From assembly GCA_004764695.1 (NCBI GenBank), contig SMSO01000031.1:866600-930599 (forward strand): DNA of 64,000 bases, written 5' to 3'. The notes under the pieces are model-generated. The model was not told the origin of the DNA. It did not search any database and worked only from the letters and a program-made list of their open reading frames with translations. This stretch comes from Schizochytrium sp. TIO01 (lineage: Eukaryota > Sar > Bigyra > Thraustochytrida > Thraustochytriidae). A program made the translations under genes and the position numbers. Of this stretch, positions 1 through 10,383 are shown one piece after another. Numbering within the stretch: the first letter of the stretch is position 1; each line of letters opens with the position of its first letter.

Positions 1-51
1 TCTCTCCTGTGGCAGCGTCTACGCCTTTGATTATTGTGGACCTAGGCGCAG

Positions 52-1194
52 ATGCCTTCGCCCACGGGTGGCGTCCGTGTGAACATGGCGCGTTTGGTCT
101 TCGGAATGTTATGGGCGGTCGTACTCATGACGCTCTACAGCGTCTACACTGGCACCATCCACCTTGAAGCGCTGTCGGAGCGAATCCGTGGTACGAATCT
201 TCTCACCACATTGACCATTGAGTCCTCCTCGGGTATGTCTTCTCAGGATACCTTGGAGAGGCCCGCCAAAGAAGTTTTGGAGGCCTCAATGTCAAACAAG
301 GTTGAGCCCATGTTTCCCAAAGCTACGTATTCTGCCTCAAATTCCGCAAATTCTGCAGCTCAAAAGGTCGATGACGATGAGATTCTTCTCTCCGAAGACA
401 AGGATGCTCTTTACGACGAGGATTCGTCTTCCGCAAACTCATCCAAGTATGATGTGGACGAGGTTGATGTTGAAAAGGAAAATGTTGATGTCGATGATGA
501 TGACGGTGAGGTTTCGCAGATTATGGCAGAGCATATGAGGGGAAATACCAATGGTCGTGCACCCTATGGAGTTGATGCTTCAAGAGAGTCTCTGCAGAAG
601 GTGTTACTGAATGAGCTTGTAGCCCCAAACCAAGAAATGGTCAGGGTTCCTGTGGAGACGCAGGATCTTAAGACAAAAAAATTGCTCACAGTGTTGCCCT
701 CTTACATGGTCACCGGATATGCCTTAGACGTCAGGTCAGCTCCGAGCTTCAGTGCGCCAGCTACTGGTCGCATTGTGCACAAGGGTGAGTATGTCGTTGG
801 TGCACGCGTTTGGAAGAAGGAATATGTCTCGTGGCTAGAGATGTCGCCAAACGAGTTTTTGCCGTTATTCGTAAACCCGAACACAATCAACTTCAAGAAG
901 GTCGCGGTTCCTTATCTTAAGCTCAACTCTATCAAGGCATTCAATGAGCGGGCACTCGAGCCATTGCAGGACTGCACACTGGAGGTGTCAACAACTAAAA
1001 TCAACTCGTGCAGGAGAGACAACGAGTTGCGCCAGGAAATCAATCGCATTATTGAAAGCTATGATGTAGTCGACTACGCGCCCAAGACATTAGGTGCCAC
1101 ACGGGGCGGCGAAGAGGAGAAACGCATCCTCAATGTCATTGAGAGTCTCTTTGAAGCCAATGCGCCTTACAAATTTCCTAAACTTGAACTGTAG
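52..1194 (+). CDS. Acidic type II membrane protein with SH3-like segment, unknown function
   Basis: I do not recognise the family. The 380-residue frame starts at ATG 52; a second in-frame ATG at 85 puts the hydrophobic stretch almost at the N-terminus and may be the real start. Residues about 13-33 form one membrane segment, followed by a long Ser/Asp/Glu-rich stretch (to about residue 165) typical of a disordered stem. Residues about 215-300 (around ALDVRSAPSFSAPATG and ARVWKKEYVSWLEM) have the spacing of a small beta-rich SH3-like module. Two cysteines near residues 307 and 322 could form a disulphide. Inference: an ER, Golgi or surface protein with a lumenal C-terminus. No intron is needed. 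Confidence 0.6.
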   Translation: MPSPTGGVRVNMARLVFGMLWAVVLMTLYSVYTGTIHLEALSERIRGTNLLTTLTIESSSGMSSQDTLERPAKEVLEASMSNKVEPMFPKATYSASNSANSAAQKVDDDEILLSEDKDALYDEDSSSANSSKYDVDEVDVEKENVDVDDDDGEVSQIMAEHMRGNTNGRAPYGVDASRESLQKVLLNELVAPNQEMVRVPVETQDLKTKKLLTVLPSYMVTGYALDVRSAPSFSAPATGRIVHKGEYVVGARVWKKEYVSWLEMSPNEFLPLFVNPNTINFKKVAVPYLKLNSIKAFNERALEPLQDCTLEVSTTKINSCRRDNELRQEINRIIESYDVVDYAPKTLGATRGGEEEKRILNVIESLFEANAPYKFPKLEL

Positions 1195-1858
1195 AACGCC
1201 TCCGAAAATATATTTGCTAGCTAGCGGCCAAATCGATCAACCAGTCCACATGCGGTTTAGCCACACAAACACCAATACATGCTATTACTACTTTCCGGTA
1301 CCACTACTTTTTATCTTTCCACACATCTCTTAAATTTTAATCGCCTAGACTATACATGTTTTTAACTGATTGTCCAAGTAAGCTGGGCACTTTGACATTC
1401 TAAAAATGAAGAATAATCAAAGTAAATGAAAAAATCTTTAAAACCAAGTTTCTCGTAGAGACATGGCACATGGTCTACTGTAACTTAATACCACGTCTGC
1501 GAATTTAGTTTAGTACGTCTGCAAAGACACAGCATGTAAGAACAAAATATACTTAAATGAAGATGGCGCTAGAAATATAATTCACTCATTCAGTTTTAAA
1601 AGTATTCTTTTTTTCATCCAATCTGGGTTGGGCGGAAGCGCATTCGATGATAACATTCACGGACGAGAAAATAAACTGATGAGCAAAAATTGACCCTCAA
1701 AGAAAGAAACATAAGAAGAACAAGCAAGGAGCTGCGCAAAATCGTTCAATCTAGATGCTTGTAGAGAAGGAATACGCAGGTCATATTGGCATGTCTACCT
1801 CGAATAGACTTGCTGGAAACGCTTAGAAAAGCCTACTTCACTATGTCAGACAGTTAAC
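1195..1858. other. Tail-to-tail intergenic spacer
   Basis: This AT-rich spacer lies between two convergent genes. I see no open frame, RNA gene or long repeat in it; it presumably holds both 3' untranslated regions. Confidence 0.6.
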
Positions 1859-2842
1859 TTATTTCTTTTGGGCATGCTCCTCAGCGGCCTCCTTTTCAAG
1901 CTTGCTGAGAATGTGGTCCATCTTGTGACGGAGAATGGGTTGTCCTCGAGGCGTTTTGCGGGTAAGCTTGCGTTTCAGAGACTTGCGCTCTTGGCGTTTG
2001 CGCTCTGCTTCGGCAGCACGCTCCTCCCGCTCTTTCTGCTTGCGGATGCGCTCATTCTCGCGCTCTTCAGCCTCAAGACGAGCCTGTGCAAAGCGGTCAA
2101 GTTTCTTCTTTTCACCAGATCTCTTTGGTTTGTTATTGTCGCTTGCATCATCTTGTACGTCGCTTTGTTTGTTCTGCTTCTTAAATGCACCAGAAGCTTC
2201 CTTGCCTTCATCGTCTTCACGGCGAGGACGTTTTTTTGTATGCTCAAATTTATCGTCGCGAGACTCTTTATTGTATACCCTCTTCTTGTCCACGGAGTAC
2301 CCCTCCTTCTTCAATGCAGCCCGGTAGTTACGTTTGATCTTGGCCTCGTCATGAGACTTCTTTTGTTGCACTGTGCAATTAACATTAAACCACACGCCAC
2401 CGTCGTAGAACCATTAAGAAAAGATCTCCCGTAGGCCCACCGAGGTGAATACAAACGCCATTAGAGCACGGAATATTGGTTTGTAGACATTAACCCACCA
2501 GTTCGTCCGCATAAGTCGTCATCCAATCAAATTCGTCAGTTCTTTTGTCCTTGATCCCTATATTGGTCGCAAGCCATTTTTAAAACTACCTCTAAAGACT
2601 CTTAACACGAGAGCTTGATCCAATCGCTTCTTCAGACTTCCACCACGTCCACAACCTATCGATAGTAGCGATAATAGCGCAGCACAAGCAGCAGCTTCAA
2701 GGCTGCTGGCCAAAGCGGCATCAACCACGATCATCAATGATCAGCTCTACAGACAAAACTTACATTTTCTCGCATACGATGAGTCGTGCTGCTTCGCCTT
2801 CACGAAGTCATTCAGCGAGATCGCCGATCTACGTTGTGACAT
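1859..2842 (-). CDS. FYV7: rRNA-processing protein FYV7 (TAP26/CCDC59 family), two exons
   Basis: FYV7 proteins act in small-subunit rRNA processing in the nucleolus. Exon 1 is 2842-2764 (ATG at 2842, 26 codons plus one base), followed by a GTAAGT donor. The intron is 2763-2371 (393 nt, acceptor ATTGCACAG). Exon 2 is 2370-1859; the product is 196 residues. Exon 2 alone has no start ATG, and the phase-1 junction restores one continuous frame. Family hallmarks from yeast Fyv7 are the N-terminal KRNYRAALKKEGYSV block and the C-terminal KLTRKTPRGQP block followed by a short helix. Between them lies a Lys/Arg/Glu-rich charged coil with nuclear-localisation character. The gene is divergent from the IQ-motif gene downstream on the plus strand. 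The splice model is read from sequence, not transcript data. Confidence 0.85.
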
Positions 2843-3555
2843 CTTCGAGCCTCCGTTCTCGCTTATCTCCACGCGACTCGAGCCCAAGTGAATTCCTGCT
2901 ATGCGTGCGAGAGAGTCCCTCCCTCTTATTTCGGCTCCTTCGCGAGACCACCCAAGAGGGGTACTCACGCGCACCCTTTAGGGGTCCCCGACCGGGTTGC
3001 GCAGTCTTTCAACGGATACCCTTTTCCCTATCCCAATTAAATTTAGTAATCACTTCTTCTTGGTTGAATTATTAGTTAGCTGCACTCTGGGCTTTAAGGG
3101 CTGGAAGTGGCATCCTTGGCAAAAGGAGAGACTGTTATCGATATTAATACGGTCCATGCGAACGTTACTATTACTGTAGAGTTCGGAGTCTATTGCAATA
3201 CACAGTGAATTGCTCTTCTTCTTTCATTATTTGTGAGGTGCTTTTGCTGGTGTTATAAAGCAATTCAAGGACTCTTCCTGCACAGAGTTGTGCATTCCCA
3301 AAAGCTCACAGAGGGTAGCTGACTTGAGGGTTGCCTTGAAACTATTGAGAAGGAGTGTTTTATCGCAGACTGCTGCTGGTGTGGCTTCTGGTGCAGAGTG
3401 CGTGGAGTTCAAATAACTAAAACTTCGCTTCGAAGAACTCAGAGCAAGTATAAGCGAACTAAAAACAAGTGTAGGGTATAAACCTTGCTGATATTTGGGG
3501 TTTATATGTGTCTGACAGGTCGTGAAGCGTAAAATAGGTCAGCAAAACAGCAATC
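2843..3555. other. Divergent promoter region between FYV7 and the IQ-motif gene
   Basis: The spacer separates two divergently transcribed genes and should carry both promoters. I see no convincing TATA box, RNA gene or repeat. Short open frames here have no protein-like composition. Confidence 0.45.
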
Positions 3556-5340
3556 ATGGGGCGGGCCTCGACAGCTCAGACCAAAGCAGATATGCGGCGG
3601 CAAGCCGCTCGTGAAGCCAGGGAGGCATCACGGCGAGCTGAAGCTGCCGAGGTAGGTGTACAAAGGCGTATGGAGAAGATGCGCCAGGCACAGCTTGCAG
3701 AAACTCTTCAGGGAGAAGATGATGACTTGCAATGCTTGTCTGTTGTCACCTCCGAATCACCGCGCGGGAGGTCTAGCAGAGATATTCTACGGAGCAAGTT
3801 TTCGCCAAATGGAATGTCTATTGCCTCAACCCTCGCCAGTCCCTCGAAAGCATTACGTGATCTTAAAAATAAACCTAGGCAGTGCAAACTATCGATCATG
3901 GAGGAATTCAGGCTCGAGCTAGAGGAAATTGAAGTTCTAAAGGAGGTATTGCGTGAGAGATTTTTCAATGAATGCCGAGAGCGACTCGAGGAGGGTAACA
4001 AGGCAGCTGAAAATATTCAACGCCATGTCCGTGGAAAACAAGCTCGATTAAAAGTACAAAAGCTTATTGAGGAGAACGCGCCTCCTGTTTACGGACCTGA
4101 ACATCATTTTGCTGTGACGAAGCTACAGGCACAAGTTAGACGACGTGCTGTCAGGCCATTGGTAGAAGCAAAGCGTCGTGAGCGGGACGCCCAACGTCAG
4201 CTTAGGAGGGAACGCAGCCAAGCCCGGCGAGCAGAACGCAAAAGACTTGAGAAACAGCGTCAAGAAGAAGAAGATCAAACGCTGGAAGTCAAACGACAGT
4301 CGCGATTAGAATTTAAAGAGCGCCAACGCAAAGACATGGAGGCTGATGTAGCTTGGCAACGCAAAATCAACGAAGAAATGCGGGAGGAGGAGCGAAAACG
4401 GGCTGAGGAAGAAGCGAGAACTTTGCAGGGTGTGAGAAAACATTACGCTAAGGAGATGGAGAAAGAGGTGAAAGCTCAGGAGTTGCTTCTTCATGAACAA
4501 ATTGCTCGTGAGTCAACTCAGACTCAGCTATCTAGTACCCAGTCTACCAAAAGAAACATAAATCAAGTCAGGTCGCCCAATCCTGTGCAACTCTCTCCCA
4601 CGCCATCAATTGACGAAGACATTCTTGTTTCTCCGGCTGCTATGCCTGTCGAAGAAAGCCGTATTGATGTTACCCCTCCACCCAAATTAAATTCACCTGT
4701 CAATCCAGCTGATGCAATATTAAAAAGGCAGAATACCGGTGTCGACGAAGCAGAAGAAGTTGATGATAGTGGGGATTTTGAGACACCATCAAAATCAGAC
4801 TCCCCCACAAATGATGCAAGCGATATCGAATCTATTCCAGAGATAAATATGTCCAACACTACGAAGACGAAAAGCCAGGAACAAAAATCTACTGAAGCAA
4901 CAGCAGCCGCAAGTGATGATAGTGATGATGATGACGACGGCTTAGAGGGTCTCATACAACTTGCAAAACAGACTCAGCAATTGGCGTCAGCTCGTGAGAA
5001 GGAAGGTAAAGAAGAAAAGAGCTATCTTGATGATGATGATTGCGATGGTGTTGTTGATGATGATGACAGCAGCTCTAATGATCTTGATCAAAAAACTTAT
5101 GAAGGTAAATCACAAGACTTCTCTCACTACAGCGGCTTGAAGAGACCTTCATACAACGAATTCTCTTTCGAGGCCCCTCGTGACGAAGATGAGCCAAGTC
5201 AACCTACTAGTCCAGAAATGGCCTCAGCTCAGGGCAAGCAAAAGTCGCAACTACTATCTTCCCCTCCATCATCGTCTAGACCTGGTGCTGTTGCGGAATA
5301 TGAAGATGACTTTGAAGATCTTGACGAAATTGCTTTATAG
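3556..5340 (+). CDS. IQ-motif coiled-coil protein with acidic tail
   Basis: No specific family is recognised. The single exon encodes 594 residues from ATG 3556. Two IQ-like calmodulin or myosin-light-chain binding segments are visible: one near residues 148-170 (around NIQRHVRGKQARLKV) and one near 185-207 (around VTKLQAQVRRRAVRPL). They are followed by a highly charged single-helix or coiled-coil region at about 200-320. The C-terminal half is low-complexity Ser/Asp/Glu and ends with an EYEDDFEDLDE acidic patch. Such IQ plus charged-coil layouts are common among basal-body and axonemal proteins, which fits the ciliary genes elsewhere in the window, but that role is inference. An AATAAA-like sequence lies just after the stop. 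Confidence 0.8.
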   Translation: MGRASTAQTKADMRRQAAREAREASRRAEAAEVGVQRRMEKMRQAQLAETLQGEDDDLQCLSVVTSESPRGRSSRDILRSKFSPNGMSIASTLASPSKALRDLKNKPRQCKLSIMEEFRLELEEIEVLKEVLRERFFNECRERLEEGNKAAENIQRHVRGKQARLKVQKLIEENAPPVYGPEHHFAVTKLQAQVRRRAVRPLVEAKRRERDAQRQLRRERSQARRAERKRLEKQRQEEEDQTLEVKRQSRLEFKERQRKDMEADVAWQRKINEEMREEERKRAEEEARTLQGVRKHYAKEMEKEVKAQELLLHEQIARESTQTQLSSTQSTKRNINQVRSPNPVQLSPTPSIDEDILVSPAAMPVEESRIDVTPPPKLNSPVNPADAILKRQNTGVDEAEEVDDSGDFETPSKSDSPTNDASDIESIPEINMSNTTKTKSQEQKSTEATAAASDDSDDDDDGLEGLIQLAKQTQQLASAREKEGKEEKSYLDDDDCDGVVDDDDSSSNDLDQKTYEGKSQDFSHYSGLKRPSYNEFSFEAPRDEDEPSQPTSPEMASAQGKQKSQLLSSPPSSSRPGAVAEYEDDFEDLDEIAL

Positions 5341-6556
5341 TAAATAAAGGATTATGAAAATATGGCCCTGCATTCTTCATATAAGAGAATTTCACTGCCC
5401 CTGATTCAGAGTACGCCACAATCTTTTAGTTAGACTTACTGCTCCTGACAAAATATACTGCTCTTTCTTTTCGATGGTAGTCAGTTTAGAAGAAACCTAT
5501 ACCCAAGAACTACTTTTAATTAAAGATCATTTTAGGTAGTCGATTGTATGTGTTGTACGCTAGACCAAAGCGACAGCAAGGACCCGAACCCACTTTGTTG
5601 AAGGATGATGAAGGTACCACAGCTGAAGGGTTCCATGGTGTCGTATTTAGTATTTTTACTATCATAATAGAAATAAGAAGATTTTTTTTTTTAAATATAC
5701 AGTCAATCGTGACCAAACTGCCCATCAACCAATTTTCCGAAAGTAGTAATAAGATAGTCAAATCTCATCCTCTTCATTTCCAAGTCACGAGAGTAATCTG
5801 TTTCGCAGCTGTGGCAGCATGGCGAGACTTCGTCTGACTAGACATATATATCAGAATGGGAGAAAGAGGTGATAGCCTGCGTCTCAGAAACCATCACAAG
5901 TTCTTTAAATTTCTTACGGGCGGAAATTGTCCAACAAGTATGGCCATGGATGTTGCTTTCTGGTTCTGCATAAAAGTCGCTGGGGAAAGCGCTACGAGCA
6001 GAGGAGAGAAGTGGGGCCCGAGACACGTTAGGGACTGACCTTGTTCGCTGAGGAAGTTGTGGATTTTGCGCTTCATTTAATAAGTGGCATTTGCCTGTAC
6101 TTACACTGTCCGACAGTGGGGGAGTCAAAGCAAAAAAAGAACAACGGGACAAATAATCAAGCCAGAAGGAAATCGTAAAGAAATAACATAGAGTTCACAG
6201 AAGTGCCTAGGGATAGTGCCAGCTGATGAGAAATAGTAGAGGAAGGCTCGGGACCATTGCGAAAACTTGGAAAGAATTGATATGGATTAAGATTCGTACA
6301 TGAAGCCTCAGGTAGGATGATGCTGAAGAAGGAATGGTACATGCGCACACGTATTAGGTAAGTTCAAGGGGAGGGGGATACTAGAACTACGCTCTTCAAA
6401 CTAGTGCCCGATATCTGAGGTAAAGACTTTCCTAGCAACCAATTCACCATCACGTTTGTTCGTCTTTCAATTTCGCGAGACGCGGCTGAGTTACGCTGCA
6501 TGTGTTGATTGTAAATTTGGTACAGATCTGTCGTGCTGTTTGGAGAGGCTGCTGCC
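5341..6556. other. Intergenic spacer upstream of the RhoGEF gene
   Basis: I see no supported gene. A T-run is at about 5683-5692. Small open frames on both strands lack protein-like composition. The region should contain the RhoGEF promoter. Confidence 0.5.
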
Positions 6557-9319
6557 ATGTCAGGCACATTTGATAGGAAAAAGATTCTTGGGCGAGTCAG
6601 GAGCTTTCGAACGTTGAGTTTTCGACGAGGCAGCTCGTCGCGAAGTTTCAGGGGGCTTAGCTTCCGAGGCTCTTCAAACTCACCTCTAAACTCACCCAAA
6701 AGCCGCTCGCTTGTCTCAAAGGATGGGGCATCCGTGGAGGAGCTCGACCAAGGCGAAGAGAACGACCCAGATGACATTCCGCCGGCGCTTCTAAATGTTG
6801 GCTCGGCAGCCATAATTGACAACACCGCAGCTGAGGACCAAGACTCGAAAAGAATGTCATCCGGCCTCTCAGATTTGCCGGACTTGATAACTCCACCTGC
6901 CTTACCTTCTTTGCCCACTCCACCACCAACTCCATCAACTCCACCAGCTCCACCAACCCTGCCAGCTCCACCAACTCAGCTAAACCTATCCGCTCCACCG
7001 ACTCCACCGATTCCACCTGCGCTACCAGCCCCACCAGCTAAAACTAGCAACTTACCTGAGCAGCCTGTAGCCGACGAACCTTCAGACGACAGATCCCGTA
7101 TCGTTAGTGAGATTTTGTCCACAGAATGCTCCTTTCGTGACTTCATGACCGCTCTCAAACATACATATGTTCAAAGACTTTACTATGAGTTGAGCCCCGT
7201 AGATCATAAGCTGTGTTTTTCGCAAATTGATCAGCTTGTAAAGTTTTCAGAGCTTCTCATTGCAGACGTGACCAAAGAAGTCAAGCGGTCAAGTCACTCT
7301 GAGGCTCGAGTAGGCGCGGTGTATATTCGCTTGTCACCATTTTTTCGAATGTACACTGCATATGCGCGAGCACACTTTCGAATTTCACAACTAATCGAGG
7401 AACAGTATCGAAAAAAACCAACATTTCGTAAGGTTTGTGATGAGTGCAAGGTAGGTATTCATTCTCCATTTGACAAACGTCATCTTCGTTTTACTGACTA
7501 ACTTTTTCTTTTTGCTCTGCTACTGACACAATGTGGGGTACTTTCGTTCTTTTAAAATTTGTAGAAAGAGGGAATCTGCAAAGATCAGACCCTGCAAAGC
7601 ATCTTAATCATGCCCATCCAGCGCATTCCGCGTCATGTACTCTTACTTAAGGAACTCTGCAAAGTCACACCCAAAGACCATGGAGATTATGCTTCCCTGG
7701 AGGAGTCTCTGCAAGCTTTGTCTGAAGTTGCAGGCGCAATGAATCGTGAAATTGGAGACGCAGAAAAAATGTTACAGATTCTTGAGCTGCAGCGCAAAAT
7801 GAAACCTCAGCCACAACTGTTTAAAACAGGAAGAACCTTGATCCGCAGTGGCCAGCTCAAAAAGATGTCTCATGATAGATCCTTTGTCCAAGATTTAAGT
7901 TTTTTCCTCTTCAACGATTGCCTTGTGTACGCTAAACCGATGCCTCGTACTATAGGCGGTATCAAGTACCAATTTCGTCGTATGATCCAAGTTGCAAGAG
8001 TAGAGGAATTAGGGACAGGAGCAGATGCTGTTCCCGACGGAGACACATACAGTGAGTCTGATGGAAGCGAAAAACGTTCTTATCAATTTTCTGAGGCTTC
8101 CGGTAGCTTTTCTGTAGCAAGTACAGCCCCGGCATCCTTAAGCCCGATCGATGCTGCAGAAGGTCCCAGAAGTTTTCAAGATGGAAATAGTGCGTTGATG
8201 CAAGCCTCCATGGCTGCTTATAAGCATCGAGATGACTATTTCCCTTTTCGTATCCTTGGCACTAAGTCCTTCGTGGTTTATGCAGTGACAGAGGCTGACC
8301 GTGCTGCTTGGGTAGCTGACCTTTCACAATACGCAGACCCTAATGTAACGACAGATTTGGAAACCATGAAGAAAGAACAAGATGAACGTTTACGTCGGTA
8401 CAAGGAAGAGGCGGAAGAAAAGCTCAAAGAGATATCTGTGTCGGACCCTGTGAGAAGCTATACTGCAACACGTTGGCTAAAACTGTCACCTTTGACAGAG
8501 TTGGATCCTCAACAAGAAGAGCCGGAGTTACAGCTTAAGTTTGTTGTGTCAAAGACAGGCTCTGATTTATGTAGCGAGGATGCTATCAAACCTTTCTCTG
8601 TACTTGCACTTACATTGACAATTCTTGATGCCCGAAATGTTGGTCACATTGTTCGAGATGCCATGAGCCATAAGTCAAGCATCACTGGAGTGTACTGCCA
8701 AATCTACTTTGGTAAAACTATCCAACGTACAAAAGTTTCTGAGGCCCAGGAAGAACCGGTTTGGGTGGAGGATTTTCAGAATATGACTTTTCTAGCAGGC
8801 TTTCATAGTAACTTTCAAATCAAGCTCAAGCTTGCCAACAAGTCCAAGCTTCGAAAACATCCAGGCATTGCAATTGTCGAGCTCAACGTCCAAGATATTC
8901 TCAAGTACACGGGTGTTCAGATTGGTGTGAATCAGGACCAAGAAGGTATCACCTGTACCCCGGTCCAACATGTTTCTGCTTCATCTTCTTCATCTTTGTC
9001 TTCATCTGCAAACCAAGGAAGTTCTAGAAAGTTGCCTAGGGGCGGAATTCAAGTTATGTCAAGCGATTTTCCTGAGGACTATAAGCAAGCGCGTACTAGA
9101 ATGTCTATGCGGCCTTTACCATCTCCTCCCACTCCTTCCCTAGGTGAGCATTCTTCCCATCATCGACTCAATTCACGGATATCTATGGCATTCCCGAACA
9201 GGCCGCTTGAGGCGCACGCTGAGGAAGATAAACCTAAAGCTTCTTCTACGAAAACCCAGGACGTGCTTGTAATGCCTGTGCAAACTAGTTCTCCCTCATC
9301 GCTGCCTCCGATGGCTTGA
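6557..9319 (+). CDS. Rho guanine nucleotide exchange factor, DH-PH plus C2-like domain, two exons
   Basis: DH domains catalyse GDP release from Rho-family GTPases, and the following PH domain docks to membranes or effectors. Exon 1 is 6557-7450, the intron 7451-7564 (114 nt, donor GTAGGT, acceptor TTTGTAG, phase 0), exon 2 7565-9319; the product is 882 residues. A basic Arg/Ser-rich N-terminus (1-60) leads into a proline-rich TPP/APP stretch at about 115-165, a likely SH3 or profilin ligand. The DH domain covers about 178-375, with the diagnostic MPIQRIPRHVLLLKEL helix just after the junction. The PH domain is about 395-560, split by a Ser-rich insertion. A C2-like beta-sandwich follows at about 640-755, then a Ser/Pro-rich tail. 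ATG 6557 is the first in-frame ATG. A role in actin control is inferred from the family. Confidence 0.85.
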
Positions 9320-10383
9320 GTAGCTTCGCGAAATGGCTCATATTCTCTAATTAAAATAATCATCTTCATATGTTTTGACTTTGCTTGAATTCTCAGGTAG
9401 CAGATTTGTGCGAGAAACGATTTTACTATCATTAGCATATAGATCTGGCACATTAACACCCAAAATTGCTTACAACAGCTTCGTCACAAGCGCCGTTCAT
9501 AGGAGGCTACGAAGAATGTACTGTTGTATTAATATTCGATTGTATAAAACAAGATTTCTCTGCCAATACCACCCCTGTCCAAGCGACGCTATCTTGCCCC
9601 TTTTCTTTTAATTTTAGAAGTAAGGGTATCAAAAACTGCGATAAACTCAAACCACATTCTTCGCAAATGGTTCTGCACTGTAAATTACTAAGAGTACGAA
9701 ACCACTCTCAATCCACAACAGTAAGGCTAAAAGCTCCCGCTTTGATATGGCATTGAGATAAAGTAGAAGAGAAATCCTCACACACCACTCTCAATATCCT
9801 CAAATCCGTGGTGGAAGATTTCATGTCACCGCTTTTATGCACTGGCATGTATCAGTTTGATGACTTAGCACTTACTGTCTATATTATCTTCATCTTGTCT
9901 CCCATCGTTTTCTTTTCTTCCCGTTAAATATAAAAATAAAAATAAATGTTCTACTTTAACTGATAACTATGACTATTAGGCGGGGTAGAACAAATAAAAT
10001 TATTACTTTTAAAAAGAAACTCACATTTTCCAACCGTTGAGATCAGGATTACTCCAAGTGATTGCATACATAGCAACAAAGGGCTTCAACCCGAATAGGC
10101 TGAAATAGCCGGACAGGCTTCAAGCAGCGTACGAGCATATCGCGTATGGGCGACTTTATTCAGAGGCTTGCTTAGGTACGGGCGAATCTCCGCCTTGGTC
10201 TGGCGTACAGTGCTTGGTAAACAACACATTCTTTTTATAGCGAATACGACAAAAGGCTGACTTCAGCGTGGAAAGAACTACAAAGAGGACGCGGAGAAAC
10301 CAGTTGTTCATCAGGGTTAAACGCAGGAGATTTGATCAAAGGCGACATTGCCATTAGAATACGTGTCAACCAGAAGAGGAATC
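9320..10383. other. Intergenic spacer between RhoGEF and BBS9
   Basis: The spacer is AT-rich. No protein-like frame, RNA gene or long repeat is seen. It should hold the BBS9 promoter at its right end. Confidence 0.5.
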
